Part shown: positions 46,001 to 56,430 of the stretch, in pieces
How the letters are laid out: every line of letters starts with the position of its first letter
How positions within the stretch are numbered: the stretch's first letter is position 1
Origin: Ricordea florida
Taxonomy: Eukaryota > Cnidaria > Anthozoa > Corallimorpharia > Ricordeidae
DNA: 64,000 nt
Reading direction: 5' to 3'
Assembly: GCA_949710005.1 (NCBI GenBank)
Contig: OX453284.1
Location: 678,001-742,000 of the forward strand
Translations under genes and position numbers: made by a program
The notes under the pieces: model-generated
What the model saw: the letters and a program-made list of their open reading frames with translations, nothing else
Told to the model about the DNA's origin: nothing
Databases searched by the model: none

Positions 46001-46892
46001 GTCTGCGAATTCTGATTATTCTTCTCATTAAAAAGTTATGCCTTTTTTTCGCGGGCAGTTCTATTTTTCTCCCTTTTCAAACTTTATCCTCTTGTAAAAA
46101 AATAACAAACGCATGTGCCGGTTTTTGAGGTCAATGTGTGAAGAAACGGATGCCATGTTAATCGTTTTCTCCGACCTAAATTTAGTGGGCCTTTACCTTG
46201 ATTTATGGGTTGGTGAAGCTTTTGTAAACAATTCACATTTTCGAAAAACGGTATATTTTTTTACCGTTCAAACAGATCGGGCCATAATCTGTAGTTATTA
46301 AGCTTCCAAAAAATATACGGTTTATATGGTTTTTGTTAAAACCAAGAACGCTAGAGCGGACCGCGCGCGGATGGTCAAATGGGTTATACTGATATCTTAA
46401 ATAGCGGCCATTTTGGAATAAGTTGCCTGTATTAAATGAGAAGAGAAATTTCCCCGCCCTAAATTTGGGAAGAAAAACTCGCGACTTCAGGCGACTCTAG
46501 TTCTTTTCCCGATTGTTTCCGTTTTACCTGACGCTTAACACATTTTCAGATAGACAATAACTTAGGGCAGCGCTTAACCAGATGACTTTCGTTGTTGATC
46601 TAGTTCTGTGTTTGTAATAAACTTAGTATGCATACTGTAGCTACACTGCTTTCGTTTTTCAAAAACGAAGAAACAGTTTACTGGTGCATTATCCCGCCTG
46701 AATACAGTTACAGCATCCACAACGAAACATGGCGTAATCTTGAAAACTAGCCTCGTTCGTCAAAAAGAATATAGCAAACGCTGAATAAAAAATGTGCCTT
46801 ATATAACATTGAGTGGTATACCGAGTGGTAGCAAATTGAAAAAAAATATGTCACCCTTTGTTGGTAGAAATGATATCCGCATACTGTGTTTT
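46001..46892. other. Intergenic, nothing recognised
   Basis: Only short chance frames on both strands are visible here, without domains or clear repeats. Confidence 0.45.
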
Positions 46893-47075
46893 GTTATATA
46901 CCAAGACTTTCACTCAACAAAACGAGCACTGTGATTGGTTGATTCTTGGTCACGCGCCCCTGATCAAATTCAAATGTACCCCGACCAGGATAAAATTGCG
47001 CAGTTGTTGCCAATTGCACCGTCTTTGTGTGTTTATCTTTTCTATTGGATTGTTGGGAAAGTCTAAATATATAAC
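46893..47075. repeat. MITE family C, copy 1
   Basis: The ends GTTATATACCAAGACTTTC and GAAAGTCTAAATATATAAC are inverted repeats. The interior reads GAGCACTGTGATTGGTTGA. It is followed by a larger palindrome built from CACTTAATGTATGGTCCC and its complement (47078-47200). The minus frame at 46894-47082 recurs in copy 3 and is a repeat by-product. Confidence 0.82.
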
Positions 47076-47984
47076 AAAGCACTTAATGTATGGTCCCTCG
47101 GGAAACCAGTTAGTTTGTTTTCCCGAGAGTCCTGATGTTTCCCGAGACGAGGACTCTCTAAAACAAAACTGTTTCCCTCGGGACCATACATTAAGTGAAC
47201 ACCTCTTGTATTAGCGAAAGCTGTTCCTAAGAGGAAATAAATTGAAGACTTGAAGATACCGTTTCACTCGGGACCATACATTAAGTGTACAATGCAACAG
47301 TCGGGGTAGCGTTTTTGAAAAGGTGCTGTAAAAACGCTTTGTGTACATCTTAGATTGAATAAATTTATGCTGGTTTCTATAAGATTAACGGGTACAAAAA
47401 ATTTCATGCAGTTACCAGTAATGAGAGAGAAACAGCAATGCTCTTATAATTATAAGTTTGCATGTAGGTAACTCAGCTGTGCCTTTTTATTGCACACTAT
47501 TTCCTTGGCATAGCTAATTTTAGGCAAACCAATTTCCTATACAATTTTTGCATTCTATGCCTTGGAATGTTTGCAAATTAAGTTATACAATGTCTGAAAC
47601 TACTGTAGGTGAGAGGGCCACCCTATAAGGTGTTTCACGGCACTTAAAAGTAAAGAAATAGTTGAAAAACATGCACTATTAATCCAACATTACTAATAAT
47701 ATTTATTAATGTTCATCATTGGTGATTGTACACTTAATGATGTAAATGTACCCTCCAATCAAGAGCTTGTGAACATCATAAAAGCAGGGAATACTAACAG
47801 TTCCAACAGCATTAAAACTGGGATTACTGTCTTTTTCTGTTGCATTTCTGTAAGTTTGTTGACAATCAGCTCATTTAAAAGCTTTGTGCCAGCCTTACAT
47901 TATATGCAAAGAGACTGAAATGTTACATTTTAAATGCATTTAATACATTGGAACAATTTTAATATAATGCAAGGTCAGCATATT

Positions 47985-48109
47985 GTTATATACCTAGACT
48001 TTCACCGAACAAATTGAGCATTGCGATCGGTTGATTCTGCCCCAAATACAACAGCATGTGTTAAGTGCATGAATAAACTAAAAATGGCATGCTGTTCTAA
48101 ATATATAAC
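47985..48109. repeat. MITE family C, copy 2 (internally shortened)
   Basis: Same ends (GTTATATACCTAGACTTTC ... CTAAATATATAAC) but with a shorter, partly different interior. It is again followed by CACTTAATTTATGGTCCC and a palindromic partner. Confidence 0.78.
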
Positions 48110-48205
48110 AAAGCACTTAATTTATGGTCCCTTGGGAAACTAGTTAGTTTTGTTTTTGGAAAACAAAACTAACTTTCCCTTGGGACCATATATTAAGTTT
48201 ATATT

Positions 48206-48394
48206 GTTATATACCTAGACTTTCACTCAACAAAACAAGCACTGTGATTGGTTGATTCTTGGTCACGTGCCTCTGAGCAAATTTACATCTATCCCGACCG
48301 GTATACAATTGCGCAGTTGTTGCCCGTGTGCCAGGTGTGCCGTCTTTGTTTGTTTTTGCTATATTTTGTTTCAGGGAAAGTCTAAATATATAAC
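48206..48394. repeat. MITE family C, copy 3
   Basis: Begins GTTATATACCTAGACTTTCA and ends GGGAAAGTCTAAATATATAAC-like. The interior shares GCACTGTGATTGGTTGATTC with copy 1. It is followed by CACTTAACTTATGGTCCC. The next 400 bp up to 48801 hold nothing I recognise apart from the SID1-family 3' UTR. Confidence 0.82.
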
Positions 48395-48801
48395 AAAGCA
48401 CTTAACTTATGGTCCCTCAGGAAACTAGCTAGTTTTGTTTTCCCTCGAGTTCAGGAGTGTAACTAGTGACCAGCATGACTTCATCAAGGTTGGGATTTAC
48501 AGTGTGAATGTGAAAGCAGCAGAACCTAAATAGGAATTAATGCTTAATTAACAAATGATTTACATGTTAAGAGGCACTGTCTCAGGTAGCTATACATTTT
48601 CTTGTCACACTCAATCAGAACTTCAGTTTTTTGTTGATACATACCATATCCAATTGATTACCAGTGTTTAGCTCCTTTATTTCAGTGTCAGGTGCAATTG
48701 GCTAATGTGCCAGCTTGCCTGAGCAAAAATGTTTTTCAATTTACGGTAAGTTCATTACAGTGTCCCTATACACCGCAGTAATAGAAGTCATTCTACCAGT
48801 T

Positions 48802-51378
48802 TTACACATAAGATACACTGTGATATTCACTGTCACTTCTTTTCTCTTTCATTGCACTGTCCACTTTAATTGATGGGAGCTTGTCTATTATCTCAGAGTC
48901 TCTCTCCTTACCTGTCAACTCATCTTCATTTAGCATCACATCCTCATTCTGACCAGCATTACTGATGCTCTTGTTGTCCCAGTACATGCTCTCCACCCAG
49001 TAGTAAATTTCCACTTTTCTGGTAACATAGATCAGAAGGTAAGCACTCATCAAAAGGGCAAAGGACGACAGCATATGCCAGATATCATGGTAGTCAAAGA
49101 AGTCCCAAAGGACACACTCTTGGTTCTTGGTGCGCGAGAAGCTTGGTGCAGCAACCTTGCGAGTTGTAGACTTTATCTTAAAGAAGTACATTGCAAAAAC
49201 CCAAAAGAGGAAGGTGGTGATCATGAACAGAACACGGTACCAGTTACTCCAGAAGATCAGACAGATATGTTTTGGGTTGCAAAGCTGTTTCAGTCCACCA
49301 CCAACACTACCACCAGAAGATTTGTGCTTGTTCAGAGACATAGCAGCATCAAAGCACAACAAGCCAAGAATGCTCAGAGTAACCGCAGCCACACAAGAAA
49401 ACAGGAAAAACTGAGACCAGTCACCAAACTGATTGAAGCCAATAATGATCAAACAAAAAGGAAAAATTACAATCCACACCCACTTCACAATGGCCTCCAC
49501 AAATGAAACATGGTTTCCATTTTCTCTGCAAATTTTCCATTTGCAGGGTACACCAACCTTTAAAAAGGCCCAGACATACATGACAATTAACCAGAAAACC
49601 AGAAAAATCCAATAAATTACTTCAAAGACTGTTGGAAGGCCTTGAGTATCCCTTACAGACCCAATATAGTTAAACACCAGCAATGGAGCCACAAAAAACA
49701 AGAAATATTTTGGTGCATGAACAGCAGTAGTACTTGGATGTTTGCTCTTGTCATCACCTCTCAATTCATCTTTGACTCTGCAGTTAAACAATGCAACTAC
49801 CACCAGCCCAGAAATTATGAACATGAATGCAGAGTCAAACTGGAAAGTTAGACGGGAGGGGCACAGATGGTACGTGGCTGAAAACAACCCCTCAAAAACT
49901 AAAGCCCAAGCAAGTGCATAGGCAACAGAGTAGTTATAAGGTGGAAAAGGTCTGGAACTAGAGCTCTGCAGACTGTATGAGTTGTGACGAGCTTCAAGTG
50001 CTATAGCCTCCCTGAATGAAAATGATAAAGCAAGGAATATGCCATGAATGACATAAGGCACATTACTAAGCATGAAATTGGACGGCATATCAGTAAGGGA
50101 AATTGGTCTGTAGCAAAGTTCATTGTAGTAGCAAAGATCCCGATTGCCACTTTCAATCATATTTGACCAACGAGCAATCACAAACTGAGCAGAGCCAACC
50201 ATAAAACTAATTGCAAGAACTGCTGTCAAGTAAGAGTATGTCTTGATACCTTTGCCAAACCAAGCAACCCCCACTTCAACCCACCGTTTGAAAGGGAAGC
50301 TCTTTTTCTCTATTGGTGGAGGCAGGTAATCAGCAACACTCTTACTTAGTGCCATTTCTGGTATTCCCATTTCTTTGTCCTCTCTCAAAAGAATGGGGGG
50401 TCTTATCCTATCAAAGTCAGAATTGAGGAAGAAATGGGCAAAAATGGCAACTGCAATGCCACCAAAAATTGCAATGATGCACATGTAAAGAGCAGGAAGA
50501 GCCTTTCCAATAGTGTCATACTTGTAAGCAAAGGTTATTGTCAGGTTAACAGCCTTCTGCATGGAAATCTCCTTGTCTATAAGATAACTACGGATCCCAA
50601 CATACCATCGTCCAGTTTTGATCTTAGGCTTTGAATACTGAGATAATGTTATTCTACCAGACTTGGTAAAAGTTAATTGAATTGTCTGATTTTCTTCTCC
50701 AGAGATTTTAATACCAAGTCCCTGGCTTTGGGCAGCAGAGCAGCTCTGGGACACCACAAGAAGACACTCCATGTCAGAGTCATAGGAGGTTGCAGAAATC
50801 TGAAGTAACTTGGACAACTGTTCTTCGTTTACATCAAATGCTTTTACTTCAGCCAAACCATCATAGCGAACAGAAACTGATTCTGGTTCACTTGGAATTA
50901 AGGCAGAATCATCCAATTCAACCTGCACTGTGAAAGACTCATTCTCAGGTACTCCAAAGAAAAGAAAATCAAGTTCTTTAGTCCCTGAATATGCCGGCAT
51001 TACAGTTTTGCTCTGGGGGCAGGCATGAAAGTGGTACCTTTGTATGTTACTGAGATCAGAGGAACGTGCAACACCCACAAACAGTACATTCAAGTTCTCA
51101 AGGACCATAGAATAAAGTGCACTTAAATTACTGGAGGTGCTGGATGCTCCCAAAGTCACACGCACTATGGCTGATTTTGTGCTATGCTTTACATTGCAGC
51201 TTCGTGCATCACTGAAGTGGGATGTTAAGGAACCATTTATCATGACAGTCTCATTGGTTGCATAATATGATTTGCCAAAATCACAACTGACTTGGAAAGC
51301 CTGCTCACTGACCACACATGTCATGGTTGCCACAGTAAGAAGCAGAATGGCCAGATGCAGCTGGTAGGAACAAAACAT
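48802..51378 (-). CDS. SIDT: SID1 transmembrane family protein (SIDT1/2-like), intronless
   Basis: Multi-pass membrane protein of the SID-1 family (double-stranded RNA/nucleic-acid or cholesterol transport; lysosomal or plasma membrane in animals). It is 858 aa, close to human SIDT1/2. Seen in order: signal peptide (LHLAILLLTVATMTCVVS); an extracellular beta-rich domain of about 290 residues with several N-glycosylation sites; a first membrane segment (ALYMCIIAIFGGIAVAIFAHF); a cytosolic loop; then about ten membrane segments. The conserved metal-site motifs are present: SATYHLCPSRLTFQFDSAF and the C-terminal HDIWHMLSS. The start is at the ATG at 51376-51378. A CATTGTTAG sequence directly before it looks like a splice acceptor, so a non-coding 5' exon is possible. 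The whole reading frame has no intron, unlike the many-exon vertebrate genes, which suggests retroposition or intron loss. Confidence 0.93.
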   Translation of the reverse strand: MFCSYQLHLAILLLTVATMTCVVSEQAFQVSCDFGKSYYATNETVMINGSLTSHFSDARSCNVKHSTKSAIVRVTLGASSTSSNLSALYSMVLENLNVLFVGVARSSDLSNIQRYHFHACPQSKTVMPAYSGTKELDFLFFGVPENESFTVQVELDDSALIPSEPESVSVRYDGLAEVKAFDVNEEQLSKLLQISATSYDSDMECLLVVSQSCSAAQSQGLGIKISGEENQTIQLTFTKSGRITLSQYSKPKIKTGRWYVGIRSYLIDKEISMQKAVNLTITFAYKYDTIGKALPALYMCIIAIFGGIAVAIFAHFFLNSDFDRIRPPILLREDKEMGIPEMALSKSVADYLPPPIEKKSFPFKRWVEVGVAWFGKGIKTYSYLTAVLAISFMVGSAQFVIARWSNMIESGNRDLCYYNELCYRPISLTDMPSNFMLSNVPYVIHGIFLALSFSFREAIALEARHNSYSLQSSSSRPFPPYNYSVAYALAWALVFEGLFSATYHLCPSRLTFQFDSAFMFIISGLVVVALFNCRVKDELRGDDKSKHPSTTAVHAPKYFLFFVAPLLVFNYIGSVRDTQGLPTVFEVIYWIFLVFWLIVMYVWAFLKVGVPCKWKICRENGNHVSFVEAIVKWVWIVIFPFCLIIIGFNQFGDWSQFFLFSCVAAVTLSILGLLCFDAAMSLNKHKSSGGSVGGGLKQLCNPKHICLIFWSNWYRVLFMITTFLFWVFAMYFFKIKSTTRKVAAPSFSRTKNQECVLWDFFDYHDIWHMLSSFALLMSAYLLIYVTRKVEIYYWVESMYWDNKSISNAGQNEDVMLNEDELTGKERDSEIIDKLPSIKVDSAMKEKRSDSEYHSVSYV

Positions 51379-52405
51379 CCTAACAATGGGTAAAATGGAG
51401 AGTCAGTTTGCAGCTACATGATAAGCACTTTAGGGTGCGTTAAATTCCTACGCAAGGTGAAAAATCATCATTCTTCAACCCTGGTCTAGTATTGTTAACA
51501 CAAGAAAGTAAGGTAATTATGAAAAGTTGGTTTCTTCAGGGCAAATAAACAGGTAACTGAACCTCGTAGAAAACAACTGCATTGTGCAGTCTTGTTGTGG
51601 TTTCCGGGGAAAACTGAGAAAGGTGCAAAACATACCACCCTGGTCGTACAACTAAGAAAGTAACGTGTCCGCCGAGGAAACATGATAATCCTCTTAAGTT
51701 AATAATTTGACACTTAAAACCTATTTGATATAAATTCTTTTTACAGTTTAAAATGCACTTTCAATCATAATCTGAACCGATATACATTCAGCGTCAATCC
51801 CAATTTTCAGGTGCTATTAATTATTCCCCGTAAATCTAAGTATTACAGGTTAGTAACACTAATAAAACGCCGGTTCATAGCACGGCTAAAAATATAATTT
51901 TAAGAGTTTGGTGTAATCTTGTTTACGGCGAGTCTGGAAGGCAGAAAATAGTTTCAAAAACTCACGCTTGACTTTGCCTTCTTAGGTGTTCCTTGGCCTG
52001 AAAGAAGTAAACCATATCGACTCCCCCAGACGCGTGGTTCCCTACTCACTGAATTATGGGAAGGAATCTATAAGCCGTTTGGGAATATATCTCCTCATAA
52101 ATTAGGCCTAATTATGCTGCAGACGTGGGCATTCTTCAATTACTCATTGTCAAGAGGCTGCCCCGAAATGTTGAACATCTCCGGCACTCAAGCCAAAAAA
52201 TTGACAGTCGTTGCGTTATTCAGGTCCGTCATGCAAGGGCAACCGTAAACAATAGAATCCGGAAACGGAAACTGAAACTGCGAGGTTCATGTCTTCACTG
52301 TCTGTAAGAATTATCATACTGATGCAGTTTGCAATGTTTCCTTTTCATGTTCTTAAAACGGGAACATATATTAGTGTGTTCCGTTTCTGAAAAAGAGGAG
52401 CCCAA
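51379..52405. other. Upstream flank of the SID1-family gene
   Basis: Presumed promoter and 5' UTR of the SID1-family gene, then sequence with short chance frames only. No clear repeat or exon was found. Confidence 0.45.
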
Positions 52406-53456
52406 GAATCAGTGGTCGGTTCCGGCAATTCTACTTTTTACAAAAAACGCGGATTACGAAAATGAAAAATGCCTTAAAATCAAGGTCTTTATTTGTATTT
52501 TACACTCGAAACAAAAAAAGGACACACTTTTTTTAACTTCGACTCGCCATTATGAAAACCTGAGAAAAGTCCCCCCTTTTCTCATAAAAAGCGGGACATT
52601 TTTAGGATTTGTCTTCGATATAAAGTGAACCAACTTTCTTGAGTAATATTCATATCTCACTAATCACAAAACAGCGAGAAAGGAAAATTTCTCGAGTTTT
52701 TTCAGCTTTTTGCCTTTTTATACAAAGACGAAAAAAGTCGACTTTTTTTATCTTTCTTTGTTTCGACTTTTCGGCCGGCAGCTGTCAAGGTGACAGCTGT
52801 CAAAATTTAGTTGACGCGCCTGCATTTAGTTTAGATCCCCTGGTTTAAATCGAGCATGAATATCATGGCCAGATTACTATTGTTTAAAGTTGAAGACTTA
52901 GGTTTGACCTCTTTCTCGTCCATCTTAATCTTGATGTAAACGTCCGACATCTTCAAGCATTGAACACAAAGTGTGCAACACTTGTAAATTAACGTCAGGA
53001 TTGCTCAGAGTTTCCCGCCATTTTTTGACAGCTGTCAGTCGAGAGGCCCGAAGATTGGGATTCCCGCCTTTTTTTGATAACTGTCCGCCAAAAAGTCGAA
53101 ACAAAGAAATATAAAAAAAGTCGACTTTTTTCGACTTTGTATAAAAAGGCAAAAAGCTGAAAAAACTCGAGAAATTTTCCTTTCTCGCTTTTTTGTGATT
53201 AGTGATATATATAAATGTTACTCAAGAAAGTTGGTTCACTTTATATCGAGGACAAATCCTAAAAATGTCCCGCTTTTTATGAGAAAAGGGGACACTTTTC
53301 TCAGGTTTTCATAATGGCGAGTCGAAGTTAAAAAGGGTGTCCTTTTTTTGTTTCGAGTGTAAAATACATATAAAGACCTTGATTTTAAGGCATTTTTCAT
53401 TTTCGTAATCCACGTTTTTTGTAAAAAGTAGAATTGCCGGAACCGACCACTGATTC
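52406..53456. mobile_element. 1.05-kb long inverted repeat (fold-back element)
   Basis: The left arm of about 385 bp (52406-52790, beginning GAATCAGTGGTCGGTTCCGG) is mirrored by the right arm (about 53075-53456, ending CCGGAACCGACCACTGATTC) at very high identity with a few indels. The 280-bp centre is single-copy, with TGACAGCTGTCA palindromes. The open frames in both arms are mirror images of each other and not genes. A transcript across it would form a hairpin of several hundred base pairs. Confidence 0.92.
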
Positions 53457-54108
53457 CCAAGGTAGAGGATTGGACAAATATATATTGTGTAGTAGTAGAG
53501 AAGGAGGGCCCGTACATCCGGGAAACCGAGTTCTCCCGTTGTTGTCAAAAACCCTCGTGGTCGATGGCAGAATAAAGACTGTTGTTCATCATTAAGTCCT
53601 CGGTGTTACTTGCGGCTTTTGCTCCGGCCAACATAACCACTCATTGATCCACTTCAACACCACGATCATGATAAGTCATTTAAAATTGATACACAGGTGA
53701 CAACAGCAGTAAGCGAAACACATGACCCAAATAGATACTCACGGATACCATATGGTTTAAAAGCAGAATCAACTCTCCATAGAATAACAATGAATCCATC
53801 CACTGCCAGTCCGGGGGAAACTTTGGAAAAGGATATTCCACAACTAAATGAGGATATGGAAATAGTAGCCCACAGTGTATTCCTGATATTTAACCTAACC
53901 GTCACAGGCTACGCGAATGAGTAATACTGTGGTTAATAATATCGGTCGAAATCTAGTGAACCGACTCAGGGTAAGTTTTGGCGGTGAACTACTCCAGGAT
54001 ATTCAAAGATATGACTTATTTATGACGTATAATGATCTTTTCTTAACCGCCCAGTAATATAACGTCATGATAGATTACGACAGGGAATATCCAACTAAAA
54101 TATCCGAC

Positions 54109-54258
54109 GAACGAAGGGCTAACGCTCGAAACGTCAGCACCTCCCATTCACCTTACGGTGGTATAACTTACCTAATCAACTCGTTTGATTTATCCAATTT
54201 GTTGCGTTTCAATTTCCCACCGACGCAGCACCAGTTTCTTTAGAAACTATCCCCACAA
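54109..54258 (+). mobile_element. 150-bp mobile sequence, copy 2, with 13-bp target-site duplication
   Basis: TAAAATATCCGAC occurs immediately before (54096-54108) and after (54259-54271) a 150-bp block that matches 38312-38460. The reading frame of the capsid relic resumes on the other side, so this is a clean insertion. The 3' end is AAACTATCCCCACAA. No reading frame or clear pol III boxes are seen, and how it moves is unknown. Confidence 0.88.
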
Positions 54259-54464
54259 TAAAATATCCGACAGCTGAGAGCCAACTCTGGCGATAAGGAC
54301 ACAACCAAACCTAAAGATCTTCTGGTGTCAGCCATTCATAATATAAAGTACTGCATTCCCCTTGATCATCCCATTCTCAATGATGGTGGAGTATTCTACC
54401 AAAGAGCATTGACTGATGCGTTGAATTTTGAGATTACATTAGCGTCATTAAATGATAAAGCGTA

Positions 54465-55206
54465 ATAGCGATCATAATCATAGGAAATGTTGTGTCGCTT
54501 ATGTCAGAGTGGGAATGCCTGAAAACATAATCATTAGGGGGCTTGTGAACGACATTATCATAATCATAAGAAAATGAAGGACCATTTTCTTATGATTATG
54601 ATTACGGATTATGTCCGTGCTTATGATTTATGTCGCTCTCGGTTGTAGTGGGAACGTGAAAACATAAGCGACATAATAATAATCATAACAATGAAAGCGG
54701 CCCATTGTGCTCCAGCCAATGAAAATCTAGTTCCAGTACGCTCAGCTGGTCCAACAGGTTCTCAGAGTTTTGTTCTTTGATTGGATATACGCGGAGCAAC
54801 CAGACTAAGTAAATGTTCAAATCGCAACGGAGACATTCTTATCGATTTAAAGTGCCACTCTTGATCTCCGAGCCGAAGTTCCTGAATACGAGTATGATGA
54901 CATTCTAATCTTTGCCGTTCTCTGAATGTCGGTCTTAGCCTAAAACGCCATTTGTATTCTCTCTTCTTCCTCGAGCGACATCGTCGCAAATCAAGAACAG
55001 AATCAGTATGCAGTGCAAGATGACGATCAATTGTCGTACGTATGTTTGCACGGCAGCCATTTTTGAAGCCTGGTACTCAAAATAAACAAGTGTAAAACTG
55101 CTGTATGACAAGACTTGAGGAACACGTTCCCACTAAATCATAAGAAGCTTACGTTTATGATTGCGATTATGATTATGATTATGATCGTTATGTCGCTAGT
55201 GGGGAC
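54465..55206 (-). mobile_element. Truncated PIF/Harbinger-type transposon in the capsid relic
   Basis: Both ends are built from AGCGACATAA- and ATCATAATCATAATC-type words in inverted orientation (left about 54465-54700, right about 55140-55206). The minus-strand frame at 54762-54989 reads QELRLGDQEWHFKSIRMSPL and FEHLLSLVAPRISNQ, which resembles the N-terminal part of Harbinger transposases (FRMxxxxFDELLxxVGPRI). No DDE core is present, so the copy is internally deleted and non-autonomous. It interrupts the relic between pieces 2 and 3. Confidence 0.72.
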
Positions 55207-55883
55207 CAAGCCCTACTACACATGATGATAAACAACCGAATTATCAATTAACTAATCTTGAATTAGAATACTGTTGTATAACTAGTGAATATCTATCTCG
55301 AGAGGCAAAAACTTCATATGCAGTTGGTAAATGATATTTCTATAAAAATGTTCCGTTTGAAACTTCCATTATTGATCAGAAGAAGAAGGGTATTATCTAT
55401 CGGTTAATATTCCCCGAGGGTCAGCGACTGGAATATTTAATGTATGTTTGTTGATGAAAGTTATAATGGGATGAGAAACTCTGAAAAGTTTTTGTATCCT
55501 GATATTACTTCAGTCATTATTGATATCGATGGAATCCCAAATCGATTACATTCCCAGGGTATGCTGCCAACCGATTTTTGTAACAGTATTAAACTGCGGT
55601 GGGATGTTGGTAATATGAGTGAGAGTTATTTTTATGAGGATAAATTTGCCTTATGGATTGATGTTAGGTCTCACTATGTCGCGGAATCTTCTACTGCGTT
55701 AAAGAAAATCTCCGTTCTCGCTGGTTCACCAACACTTAGGACTGTATCTATCGTTTCATTCACTTTATTGCTTCTCTAACACGTTCTACACTCGTTCTAC
55801 ACTCTCGCGGTTTCGATCTGAACTAGTGAAGTAGGGGGAAAGTGACAGTTCTAGGCCAGCACTTCAAGACCAAAAACACAAAA

Positions 55884-55905
55884 AATCCTGCACGCGTGCA
55901 GGATT
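55884..55905. promoter_or_regulatory. Perfect 22-bp palindrome upstream of the Cys/His-repeat gene
   Basis: AATCCTGCACG is followed at once by its reverse complement, with no loop, 54 bp before the ATG at 55960. It could be an operator-like site or part of a 3'-end hairpin of an upstream transcript. Confidence 0.6.
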
Positions 55906-55959
55906 CTAAAAATGATACCATATCATCTTAAAGGGATGACCTGTACATCCAAACTCATC

Positions 55960-56376
55960 ATGCCCAATCAACGTCAAACTGTCAAAGAGCTCCGCGCCAT
56001 TGCCAAGAATCGCAAGATAGCCAAATATTATAAGATGCGCCGGGGAGAGTTAGTGGAGGCGCTGGGGATGCCTGAAGAGGTACCTAGTGGTGGAAAATGT
56101 AACCATGGCAGGCGTAAGGTTCAGTGTAAGGATTGTATGGGATCACAAATATGCCCTCATCTAAGACAGAAAGCGTATTGCAAAGAATGTGGTGGTAAGG
56201 GTATATGTATTCATGATAGAGTAAAGTACTCTTGCAAAGATTGTGGTGGTTCCCAAGTATGTTCTCATGGTAGAACTAGGTACAGATGTAAAGATTGTGG
56301 GGGAAATGGCATATGCGTTCATTACAAACGTAAAGATCGTTGTATAGATTGCCGCGATCTTATGAAGTCACAGTAA
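55960..56376 (+). CDS. SAP-like plus Cys/His-repeat protein of the virus-like element
   Basis: 138 aa from the ATG at 55960 (an earlier in-frame ATG at 55912 would add 16 residues). Residues 1-40 (QRQTVKELRAIAKNRKIAKY, then YKMRRGELVEAL) look like a SAP/Rho-N-type helix-hairpin that binds nucleic acid. The rest is five tandem copies of a Cx(1-2)H-x(5-7)-Cx2C pattern: CNHGRRKVQCKDC, CPHLRQKAYCKEC, CIHDRVKYSCKDC, CSHGRTRYRCKDC, CVHYKRKDRCIDC. This suggests one zinc ion per repeat. Similar Cys/His repeats occur in giant-virus and algal/oomycete proteins (from memory). It is the only plus-strand intact gene of the block and converges on the minus-strand cluster, sharing a hairpin at 56387-56417. 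DNA or RNA binding is inferred. Confidence 0.75.
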   Translation: MPNQRQTVKELRAIAKNRKIAKYYKMRRGELVEALGMPEEVPSGGKCNHGRRKVQCKDCMGSQICPHLRQKAYCKECGGKGICIHDRVKYSCKDCGGSQVCSHGRTRYRCKDCGGNGICVHYKRKDRCIDCRDLMKSQ

Positions 56377-56386
56377 TATAGTGTGC

Positions 56387-56417
56387 ATTTTTGTAACGCG
56401 AACCACGTTACAAAAAT
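56387..56417. terminator. 12-bp stem hairpin between convergent viral genes
   Basis: The arm 56387-56398 (ATTTTTGTAACG) is the exact reverse complement of 56406-56417, loop 7 nt. It lies 10 nt after the plus-strand stop (56376) and 13 nt after the minus-strand stop (56431), so it could end both transcripts. Confidence 0.7.
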
Positions 56418-56430
56418 CATATCTAGTCCA

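Larger units (their letters stand above)
53697..55779 (+). pseudogene. Relic of a Polinton-like major-capsid-type gene
   Basis: Three pieces of one protein in order on the plus strand. Piece 1 (53697 to about 54108) contains GETLEKDIPQLNEDMEIVAH and, after a frameshift near 53924, NIGRNLVNRLRVSFGGE. Piece 2 (54272-54466) contains CIPLDHPILNDGGVFYQRAL and FEITLASLNDKA. Piece 3 (about 55225-55779) contains NLELEYCCITSEYLSREAK, FVDESYNGMRNSEKFLYPDI and DKFALWIDVRS. This order of blocks resembles what I recall of the double-jelly-roll capsid proteins of cnidarian Polinton-like elements. Frameshifts, in-frame stops and two insertions (54109-54258 and about 54465-55206) make it non-functional. It lies on the opposite strand to the compact viral block and may be either its decayed capsid gene or an older neighbour. 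Confidence 0.72.

Noticed and set aside
46894-48401. Two similar minus-strand frames starting MLCYIFRLS
   Set aside because: Both are read through copies of the same MITE; the similarity reflects the repeat, not a protein family.
49075-49506. Plus-strand frames opposite the SID1-family gene
   Set aside because: They are antisense shadows of a well-supported membrane protein gene.
52329-53548. Mirror-image frames in the long inverted repeat
   Set aside because: The same peptide appears once on each strand because the arms are reverse complements; no start context or domain supports a gene.
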